A stretch of 32,523 bases of DNA from an uncultured Ruminococcus sp. Its GTDB lineage: Bacteria; Bacillota; Clostridia; Oscillospirales; Ruminococcaceae. Below, in pieces: positions 23,871 to 30,955 of this stretch. A model generated the notes under the pieces. The model had not been told where the DNA came from. It worked only from the letters and a program-made list of their open reading frames with translations, and searched no databases. Position numbers and translations under genes: made by a program. Location of the stretch: positions 1 to 32,523 of the forward strand of contig CALEPT010000095.1 in the NCBI GenBank assembly GCA_937910385.1. Reading direction: 5' to 3'. Numbering within the stretch: the first letter of the stretch is position 1; every line of letters starts with the position of its first letter.

Positions 23871-26696
23871 ATGACAGATAAAATAATCATTAAGGGCGCT
23901 CGTGCCAACAACCTCAAAAACATAGATCTGGAGCTGCCCCGTGACCAGCTCATCGTCATGACAGGACTATCGGGCAGCGGAAAGTCCTCTCTCGCGTTTG
24001 ATACCATATACGCAGACGGTCAGCGCCGATATGTGGAAAGTCTCTCTTCCTACGCCAGAATGTTCCTCGGGCAAATGGAAAAGCCCGATGTGGACAGCAT
24101 TGAGGGACTCTCGCCCGCTATTTCGATAGACCAGAAGACCACCTCCAAGAACCCACGCTCTACCGTCGGAACGGTCACGGAGATATACGATTACCTGCGA
24201 CTCTTATATGCAAGGATAGGCATTCCGCACTGTCCTATATGCGGCAGAGTCATCTCACAGCAGAGTATTGACCAGATGGTAGATACTATCATGGCACTCC
24301 CGCAGGGAACTCGCCTCCAGCTCCTCGCGCCTATCGTAAGAGGACGAAAGGGACAGTACGCAAAGGAGCTCGAAAGCGCGAGAAAAAGCGGTTTTGTTCG
24401 TGTTCGCATAGACGACATAATGTATGAGCTGAGCGAGGACATAAAGCTCGAAAAGAACAAGAAGCACAACATCGAGATAGTCGTTGACCGTATCGTCGTA
24501 AAGGAGGGTATCGAGTCGCGTATCACGGACAGCCTTGAAACGGTTTTCAGTCTTACGGACGGACTGGCGATCGTTGATGTTATCGGCGGCGAGCCTATAC
24601 TGTTTTCGCAGAATTACGCCTGCCCCGAACACAACATCAGTATAGGCGAGCTCGAGCCTGTGATGTTCTCGTTCAACAATCCTATGGGAGCCTGCCCGAA
24701 GTGCACAGGTCTTGGAGTTTTCCGCCATATAGACCCTGATCTCGTCGTTCCCAACAAGGATCTGAGCATTCAGGATGGAGCTATCAATGCAAGCGGCTGG
24801 AACAGCCTCGATGATACCTCCATTGCGATGATGTATTACCGGGCTATTTCCGAACAATATGGCATACCGCTCAACGTCCCCGTAAAGAAACTGCCAAAGG
24901 GCGCGCTCGACGTTTTCCTCTACGGAACGGGTGACGCAACGCTCGAACTGAGCAGACCTAAATCGCTCGGCGGCGGAAAGTACCGCTCTCCCTTTGAGGG
25001 CATAATCAACAATCTCGAGCGCAGATATAATGAGACAAGCAGCGAGTACGCCAAAAGCGAAATAGAGGAATACATGAGCGAGGTGAGCTGCCCCGTCTGC
25101 AAGGGAAAAAGGCTCAAGGACGAATATCTTGCAGTCACGGTCGGGGACAGGAACATCAGCGAGCTCACTGATCTTTCGGTCAAGGAAGGACTCAGCTTCT
25201 TCAATAAGCTGAAGCTCTCCGAGCACGACAGCTTCGTCGGCGAGAGGATAATCAAGGAGATAAAGGAGCGTCTCGGCTTCCTCGGTAGCGTTGGACTGGA
25301 ATACCTGACGCTCTCGCGCTCGTCGGGAACTCTCTCGGGCGGTGAGAGCCAGAGAATACGGCTTGCAACGCAGATAGGATCGTCACTTGTAGGAGTGCTG
25401 TATATCCTCGACGAACCGAGCATCGGTCTGCACCAGCGCGACAACGACAAGCTTATCGCGACGCTGAAAAGACTGCGCGACCTCGGTAACACGCTTATCG
25501 TTGTCGAACACGACGACGATACCATGCTTGCGGCAGATTACATCGTGGACATAGGTCCGGGTGCAGGTATAAACGGCGGAAACGTTGTATTTTCGGGTAC
25601 TGTGGACAAGCTCCTCAAATGCAAAAACTCCATTACGGGACAGTACCTCAGCGGCAAAAAGAAAATCGAGCTCCCGAAAAAGCGCCGCGAGGGCAATGGA
25701 CTTTTCCTGACCGTCCGTGGTGCCAAGGAGCACAACCTGAAAAATATCGACGTGGATATCCCGCTCGGGAAATTCATTTGCGTAACGGGAGTTTCGGGTT
25801 CGGGCAAGTCCTCGCTCGTTAACGAGATAATCTACAAGCACCTTGCGGCGAAGCTCAACCGCGCCAAGATAAAATGCGGCAGCTTTGACAGCATGGAGGG
25901 CATTGAAAATCTCGACAAGGTCATCTGCATAGACCAGTCCCCTATCGGACGGACTCCGCGCTCGAATCCCGCAACATACACGGGAGTTTTCTCGGATATA
26001 CGTGACCTTTTCGCCAAGACAAACGACGCGAAAGCTCACGGCTACACAAGCGGAAGATTCTCTTTCAACGTCAAGGGCGGACGCTGTGAGGCGTGCGAGG
26101 GCGACGGTATAATCAAGATAGAAATGCACTTCCTGCCCGATATTTATGTGCCATGCGAAGTTTGTAAGGGACGGCGCTACAACAGAGAGACTCTCGAAGT
26201 TCATTACAAGGGCAAGTCAATTTACGACGTGCTGGAAATGACAGTTGACGAGGGCGTTGAATTCTTTGAGCACCTCCCCAAGATAGCTCGTAAGCTCAGA
26301 ACTTTGCAGGACGTCGGACTTGGGTACATCAAGATTGGACAGCCTGCGACCACCCTTTCGGGCGGCGAGGCTCAGCGAGTAAAGCTCTCGACGGAGCTGT
26401 CAAAGCGCTCCACAGGCAAGACGATATACATTCTCGACGAACCTACCACGGGACTGCACACTGCAGATGTCCACAAGCTGATACAGGTGCTGCATAAGCT
26501 CACAGATCAGGGCAATACTGTCCTTGTCATTGAGCACAACCTTAATGTCATCAAAGTCGCCGATCACATTATCGACCTCGGTCCTGAGGGCGGCGACGGA
26601 GGCGGAACTGTCGTTGCGCAGGGCACTCCCGAGGAGATAGCTGCCTGCGAGGCTTCATACACAGGACAGTATCTGAAAGCGTATCTCGGCAAATAA
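23871..26696 (+). CDS. uvrA: Excinuclease ABC subunit A
   Basis: Damage-recognising ATPase of nucleotide excision repair, a dimer with two ABC ATPase modules per subunit. First Walker A GLSGSGKSS near residue 33; second GVSGSGKSS near 644; signatures LSGGESQR and LSGGEAQR; Walker B ILDEPS and ILDEPTTG. Zinc-binding pairs include CPICG, CPVCKG and the DNA-contact finger CEACEGDG...CEVCKG. The 941-residue length is normal. AAAGGA lies before the ATG at 23871. The uvrB-uvrA gap contains an 8-bp hairpin (23827-23834 with 23841-23848, one G-T pair) and no clear promoter, so the two genes are likely co-transcribed. Confidence 0.98.
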   Translation: MTDKIIIKGARANNLKNIDLELPRDQLIVMTGLSGSGKSSLAFDTIYADGQRRYVESLSSYARMFLGQMEKPDVDSIEGLSPAISIDQKTTSKNPRSTVGTVTEIYDYLRLLYARIGIPHCPICGRVISQQSIDQMVDTIMALPQGTRLQLLAPIVRGRKGQYAKELESARKSGFVRVRIDDIMYELSEDIKLEKNKKHNIEIVVDRIVVKEGIESRITDSLETVFSLTDGLAIVDVIGGEPILFSQNYACPEHNISIGELEPVMFSFNNPMGACPKCTGLGVFRHIDPDLVVPNKDLSIQDGAINASGWNSLDDTSIAMMYYRAISEQYGIPLNVPVKKLPKGALDVFLYGTGDATLELSRPKSLGGGKYRSPFEGIINNLERRYNETSSEYAKSEIEEYMSEVSCPVCKGKRLKDEYLAVTVGDRNISELTDLSVKEGLSFFNKLKLSEHDSFVGERIIKEIKERLGFLGSVGLEYLTLSRSSGTLSGGESQRIRLATQIGSSLVGVLYILDEPSIGLHQRDNDKLIATLKRLRDLGNTLIVVEHDDDTMLAADYIVDIGPGAGINGGNVVFSGTVDKLLKCKNSITGQYLSGKKKIELPKKRREGNGLFLTVRGAKEHNLKNIDVDIPLGKFICVTGVSGSGKSSLVNEIIYKHLAAKLNRAKIKCGSFDSMEGIENLDKVICIDQSPIGRTPRSNPATYTGVFSDIRDLFAKTNDAKAHGYTSGRFSFNVKGGRCEACEGDGIIKIEMHFLPDIYVPCEVCKGRRYNRETLEVHYKGKSIYDVLEMTVDEGVEFFEHLPKIARKLRTLQDVGLGYIKIGQPATTLSGGEAQRVKLSTELSKRSTGKTIYILDEPTTGLHTADVHKLIQVLHKLTDQGNTVLVIEHNLNVIKVADHIIDLGPEGGDGGGTVVAQGTPEEIAACEASYTGQYLKAYLGK

Positions 26697-26730
26697 GTTT
26701 CAGGCATTAGTTATCAGGTTTTAGACCTTT

Positions 26731-26760
26731 AGGGCGGATCATGTCCGCCCTATTCTTTTT
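26731..26760 (+). terminator. Terminator after uvrA
   Basis: An 8-bp stem AGGGCGGA / TCCGCCCT (26731-26738 with 26744-26751) is followed by ATTCTTTTT. Confidence 0.85.
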
Positions 26761-26834
26761 GTATTAACCTGTGAAGCACGTTCTGCCTTGTCGCGCCATA
26801 AAAAAGGAAAGCTGAAATTTTTCTCCGCGAACCA

Positions 26835-26863
26835 TTGCTTTTTTTAACTTTATATGATATAAT
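26835..26863 (+). promoter_or_regulatory. purA promoter
   Basis: -35 TTGCTT (26835-26840), 17-base spacer, -10 TATAAT (26858-26863). AGAGGAA precedes the ATG at 26915. I see no purine riboswitch in the short leader. Confidence 0.82.
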
Positions 26864-26914
26864 AAATTGTAAGTGTGCTTTTGCACGAATATTTTTATGA
26901 AAAGAGGAAATTCA

Positions 26915-28189
26915 ATGCCTGCTAATATTGTTGTAGGAACTCAGTGGGGAGACGAAGGAAAGGGTAAGATAATCGACATCATTTCTTCGCGTGCCGATGT
27001 TGTTGTGCGCTCTCAGGGCGGTAATAACGCAGGACATACCGTTGTAAACAACGGCGAAGTGTATAAACTCCACCTCATTCCTTCGGGTATTCTCTACCCC
27101 GATACTCTCTGCCTTATAGGCGCAGGAGTTGTTCTTGACCCCAAGGACTTCATCGGCGAGCTTGACTCTCTTGAGGCAAGAGGTATCTCAACTGCAAACC
27201 TTAAAATAGACCCCCGTGCTCATATCGTAATGCCGTGGCATATCGCCCTCGACGGACTCTCTGAGGCTTTCAGAGGCGGAAAAGACATCGGCACTACAAA
27301 GCGCGGTATCGGTCCTACATATATGGATAAATACGAGCGCTGCGGCATCAGAATGTACGACCTCACTCACCCCGAGGTCCTTGCTGAAAAGATACAGTCC
27401 ACAGGTAAGCTCAAGAATAAGATAATAACTGAGGTCTATGACGGAGAGGCTTTCGATCTCGACGCTGTAACAGCAGAATATACCGAGTATGGAAAGAGAC
27501 TTCTCCCATATATGGATGACGTTTCCGTCCTCACTTTCGAGGCTCACAAGGCAGGCAAGACCATAATGTTTGAGGGAGCTCAGGCTACTCTGCTCGACAT
27601 CGACTTCGGTACATACCCCTATGTTACGTCGTCTCACCCTCTCTCAGCAGGCGTGTGCGTGGGCACAGGCGTAGGTCCTAAGGTGATAACAAACATCATC
27701 GGCGTTGCCAAGGCTTACACAACAAGAGTCGGCAAGGGTCCCTTCCCGACAGAGCTCGACGATGAGATAGGCGATCAGATCAGAAATGTCGGCGGAGAGT
27801 TCGGAACTACCACCGGACGTCCCAGAAGAACAGGCTGGTTCGACGCTGTTATCGTTCGCCACTCGGTAAGAGTAAACGGACTCGACAGCCTCGCTATCAA
27901 CAAGCTCGACACTCTCGCGGGTCTCGACACGCTGAAAATGTGCGTGGCTTATAAAAAGCCCGACGGCACCGTTACTGAACACTTCCCCGCTACGCTTGAG
28001 GAACTCGACGGCTGCGAGCCCGTATACGAGGAGTTTCCCGGCTTCAATGAGGACATCTCAAATTGCGCAAGCTTTGACGAGCTGCCAGATAACTGCAAAA
28101 CATACATCGCGCGTCTGGAAGAACTCGTCGGCTGCCACGTTAGCATGGTAGGCATAGGTCCCGACAGATCTCAGATCCTCGAAAGATGA
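26915..28189 (+). CDS. purA: Adenylosuccinate synthetase
   Basis: Joins IMP and aspartate with GTP to make adenylosuccinate, the first committed step to AMP. N-terminal P-loop GTQWGDEGKGK, then SQGGNNAGHTVVNNG. Later markers include GTTKRGIGPTYMDK and GTTTGRPRRTGWFD, which hold the IMP- and GTP-site residues. An upstream in-frame ATG at 26873 lies just after the promoter, but AGAGGAA and the family N-terminus (PANIVVGTQWG) support 26915, giving 424 residues. It is a single-gene unit. Confidence 0.98.
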   Translation: MPANIVVGTQWGDEGKGKIIDIISSRADVVVRSQGGNNAGHTVVNNGEVYKLHLIPSGILYPDTLCLIGAGVVLDPKDFIGELDSLEARGISTANLKIDPRAHIVMPWHIALDGLSEAFRGGKDIGTTKRGIGPTYMDKYERCGIRMYDLTHPEVLAEKIQSTGKLKNKIITEVYDGEAFDLDAVTAEYTEYGKRLLPYMDDVSVLTFEAHKAGKTIMFEGAQATLLDIDFGTYPYVTSSHPLSAGVCVGTGVGPKVITNIIGVAKAYTTRVGKGPFPTELDDEIGDQIRNVGGEFGTTTGRPRRTGWFDAVIVRHSVRVNGLDSLAINKLDTLAGLDTLKMCVAYKKPDGTVTEHFPATLEELDGCEPVYEEFPGFNEDISNCASFDELPDNCKTYIARLEELVGCHVSMVGIGPDRSQILER

Positions 28190-28210
28190 TAAATGTCTGC
28201 TCAATGACTT

Positions 28211-28238
28211 AAAATTGGCTTTGTAAAGCTAATTTTTA
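28211..28238 (+). terminator. Terminator after purA
   Basis: A 12-pair stem AAAATTGGCTTT / AAAGCTAATTTT (one G-T pair) with a 2-base loop ends in a T-run, 20 bases after the purA stop. Confidence 0.75.
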
Positions 28239-28337
28239 ATTGTCAAAGCACAAGAAAAATAATAGTATTGATGATTTTTCCTGCACTTTATTTGGCCATT
28301 CAGGGCAAAATGAGCTTGACATAAAGAAATGCGATAT

Positions 28338-28410
28338 GCAAATTCTCTATTTTGTATAGAATTTGCGCTCCCCGAACGAAGTTCGGGGAAATAACCGCCT
28401 GACGGCGGTT
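28338..28410. repeat. Three-hairpin intergenic element
   Basis: Three adjacent perfect hairpins: GCAAATTCT/AGAATTTGC (28338-28346 with 28358-28366), CCCCGAAC/GTTCGGGG with loop GAA (28370-28377 with 28381-28388), and AACCGCC/GGCGGTT with loop TGAC (28393-28399 with 28404-28410). They lie in the leader region of the transglutaminase-dockerin gene. The layout resembles the array at 12889-13084, with unrelated stem sequences. I find no convincing promoter between this array and the next start. Confidence 0.8.
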
Positions 28411-28444
28411 GTTAAGGACACATTAACTATAAGGAGGGAGCTCC

Positions 28445-29623
28445 ATGAGGTCACCGAAAAAACTCATAACAGCTGCAGCTGCCGCAGTAACATTGGTTTT
28501 TCCCTTGGTTACGCCCGTATGCACCTTTGCGGAGTTTTCCGTCTCGCAGGCTCCCGCCTATGAAATATATGCGAGCGACAGCTTCTCTTCGCAATCACAG
28601 GCTGCATCATACCTTCGCGAACAGCTGCAGGCGCGGGCTTCAACTGTAAGCATCACCATTCCGAAGGGAGCTTCTTCCGCTTATGATACTATAGATGAGC
28701 TCTTCAGCGAGGCAATGGCAGAGACGGGATCAGGTACGCAGGGCGACTATATACGATTTGGTCTGAAAAGCTATAACTGCACCTACTCTTCGACCTCGTC
28801 CAACTATAAATACAGCTTTGAGCTGAAATATTTTACCACAGCCGCTCAGGAAGCTGAGTTGACTCAGGAGGTCGATAAGGTGCTCGATTCGCTCGATCTC
28901 GACGGAAAAAGCGATTACGAAAAAATAACCGCCGTATATGACTTCATGGTAACAAACATAACATATGCCGAAGACTTCTCTGACGAGATCATATACTCTT
29001 CCTACGGAGCTATGATAAATAAAGTCGCTGTATGTCAGGGCTATGCACAGCTTCTATACAGAATGCTTAATGATTCCGGCATAAGCTGCCGTGTTATTGC
29101 AGGTACGAGCAACGGCGAAAATCACACTTGGAATATCGCGGAGATCGATGGTCTTTACTACCTGCTTGATTCGACGTGGGATTCCACTTTCAAGGGCAAA
29201 AGCAAATACTATTTTCTGAAGGGAAGCAAGGATTTCGACAGCTACTCTTCCAAGTATGATCATACCGCAGGAATGAGCGGAGGAATATCAATGCCGGATT
29301 ATACATCGGCAGAGTTTGCCGCCGAATATCCCATATCTGAATATGCGTACGATCCGACAGCCGTACCATCTTATACGCTCGGAGATATTGATGATAACGG
29401 CGTTATCGACGGTATCGACGCCTCTGCGGCACTGACTGCTTACTCCTTGGCTTCAACAGGTAAAAGCACAGGTTTCACAACCGCTATGACTCTTGCGGCT
29501 GATGCAGACGAAAACGATATTGTAGACGGTCTTGACGCTTCCTATATACTTTCCTACTACGCAATGCAGTCAACAGGCAAAAGCTACTCATCGCTGCGCG
29601 AATACATAAAATCTCTCAAATGA
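28445..29623 (+). CDS. Secreted transglutaminase-like protein with C-terminal dockerin
   Basis: 392 residues. Signal peptide 1-29 (cut likely after TFA). Residues about 155-265 form a transglutaminase/cysteine-protease-like core with the triad Cys197 (VAVCQGYAQ), His227 (ENHTWN) and Asp242 (LLDSTWD). The C-terminus (311-378) is a type I-like dockerin with calcium loops DIDDNGVIDGIDA and DADENDIVDGLDA, so it should be docked on a cohesin-bearing surface scaffold. Catalysis could be protein cross-linking, peptide cleavage or hydrolysis; family members include peptidases and cross-linkers. GGAGGGAG precedes the ATG at 28445. The next gene begins 10 bases after the stop, so they are probably one operon. 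Confidence 0.88.
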   Translation: MRSPKKLITAAAAAVTLVFPLVTPVCTFAEFSVSQAPAYEIYASDSFSSQSQAASYLREQLQARASTVSITIPKGASSAYDTIDELFSEAMAETGSGTQGDYIRFGLKSYNCTYSSTSSNYKYSFELKYFTTAAQEAELTQEVDKVLDSLDLDGKSDYEKITAVYDFMVTNITYAEDFSDEIIYSSYGAMINKVAVCQGYAQLLYRMLNDSGISCRVIAGTSNGENHTWNIAEIDGLYYLLDSTWDSTFKGKSKYYFLKGSKDFDSYSSKYDHTAGMSGGISMPDYTSAEFAAEYPISEYAYDPTAVPSYTLGDIDDNGVIDGIDASAALTAYSLASTGKSTGFTTAMTLAADADENDIVDGLDASYILSYYAMQSTGKSYSSLREYIKSLK

Positions 29624-29633
29624 GGTGAAAACA

Positions 29634-30821
29634 ATGAATGATGAAAACATTTTCGGCACAGCTTTGCCGGAGGAAACAGACTATACTGAGACAGCGCCAA
29701 GACAAGGCGCTCCTCAGGGAGTTACCGCTCCTGTTCTCGATGATTTCGGATATACTGATACTACCGTAAAAAAGGACGGTCCGCAGGGAGTATCCGCTCC
29801 CGTGCTTGACGACATGGACGTATACACTCCGGACAGTTCCAGAAAAGGTGCTCCACAGGGAGTCACCGCGCCTGTCCTCGATGATAACGATTACACTACG
29901 GCATATTCAAAAAAGGACGGTCCGCAGGGTGTAACAGCTCCTATTCTCGATGATGACAATTTTGAGCCGTATAAAGCTCCCGAAAAGCTCATTCTCTCGG
30001 ACGAGGACATCATTGCAGGGCTTACGGACGACCTGAAAGAAAAATTCAATGCGCTGCCTGCCGATAAACAGCAGCAGATAATAGATATGCGCCGCAAACA
30101 GCTCGGAGCAGGAGCTCCTGCGCCTGTTGTCACCGCGCCCGTCCTTGATGAGGACAATTACACTCCGCCGCCGAAAAAGGAAGAGCCCAGCCAGCCAGAA
30201 ACTCCCCTGACTGCTCCTATACTCGATGATGAACCGGAAGCTCCGGTATATAAGCCAAAGTATGTTGATGAAGATCTGGAAAGGATAAAGCAGGAGGCTG
30301 CCAAAAAAGCCGTTTCCTCACAGCTCGTTTCGGAGCAGAAGGATTCTAAGGAAAGTCTGAGAATGATGCTCGAACTCAAGGAAGAGCGCCGCAGAGAAAT
30401 GGCGAAAAAGGGCTTCATAATTTCGATAGTCCTTGCGGTTGTCGGTATCGTTGCAGCTGTTACGTTCTACCTTTTATATTCAGGACAGCTTGGTCTGACC
30501 TATAAAGACGGTCTTACCGGAGCTGCAAGGGTACTTGAAAATGCTTCGATGTACATTGCTGTAATAATCGGCATTCTCTCGCTTACTCTCATAACCGGGA
30601 TAAATGGCTTTAAGTCGCTCAGCTCGTTCGTTTTTCTGCTGTTCGGAATAATTCAGATATTCCCGGGAATAGTGATGTTCCCCCAGCACAACGGGTCATT
30701 AGGGCTTGTGGGAGCTCTCTATGGAGTTTCTCTGATCTGTACAGCCGCAGTATTCATTACGCTTTCAGCAAGCGAGGCTCTCGGAGAGTTCTACAAAAAA
30801 CCAAAAAAGGAATATGATTGA
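29634..30821 (+). CDS. Membrane protein with six TAPVLDD repeats
   Basis: 395 residues, no family recognised. The cytoplasmic-looking N-terminal half has six copies of (T/S)AP(V/I)LD(D/E): residues 31-37, 54-60, 78-84, 101-107, 167-173 and 193-199. The first four are preceded by PQGV, with alternating linkers (APQGV, GPQGV). A helical charged stretch (121-155, LSDEDIIAGLTDDLKEKF) splits copies 4 and 5, and a basic helix (211-259) leads to four transmembrane segments (about 260-282, 305-325, 328-350, 356-380). The tail is FYKKPKKEYD. GAGGTG lies before the ATG at 29634, with a GTG at 29625 as the alternative. The regular motif suggests a multivalent binding tail, but the partner is unknown. 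Confidence 0.8.
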   Translation: MNDENIFGTALPEETDYTETAPRQGAPQGVTAPVLDDFGYTDTTVKKDGPQGVSAPVLDDMDVYTPDSSRKGAPQGVTAPVLDDNDYTTAYSKKDGPQGVTAPILDDDNFEPYKAPEKLILSDEDIIAGLTDDLKEKFNALPADKQQQIIDMRRKQLGAGAPAPVVTAPVLDEDNYTPPPKKEEPSQPETPLTAPILDDEPEAPVYKPKYVDEDLERIKQEAAKKAVSSQLVSEQKDSKESLRMMLELKEERRREMAKKGFIISIVLAVVGIVAAVTFYLLYSGQLGLTYKDGLTGAARVLENASMYIAVIIGILSLTLITGINGFKSLSSFVFLLFGIIQIFPGIVMFPQHNGSLGLVGALYGVSLICTAAVFITLSASEALGEFYKKPKKEYD

Positions 30822-30828
30822 TCAAATT

Positions 30829-30859
30829 TGCGGACAGCTTAGGTTGTCCGCATTTTTTT
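30829..30859 (+). terminator. Terminator after the TAPVLDD-repeat gene
   Basis: An 8-bp stem TGCGGACA / TGTCCGCA (30829-30836 with 30845-30852) is followed by seven T. Confidence 0.9.
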
Positions 30860-30892
30860 GGAAGAAATTTACTAAATTTTCGCCGGAGAAGG

Positions 30893-30921
30893 TTGATTTT
30901 TTTATAATTCCGTGGTATAAT
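30893..30921 (+). promoter_or_regulatory. Promoter of the leucine-rich repeat gene
   Basis: -35 TTGATT (30893-30898), 17-base spacer, -10 TATAAT (30916-30921). AAGGGGGAG follows before a GTG start at 30956. Confidence 0.8.
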
Positions 30922-30955
30922 TTAGTAAAGTATATCATTTTAAGGGGGAGTTTAC

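Noticed and set aside
24255..25226. A 323-residue open frame on the minus strand inside uvrA
   Set aside because: It is antisense to well conserved uvrA motifs and has no ribosome binding site or recognisable domain.
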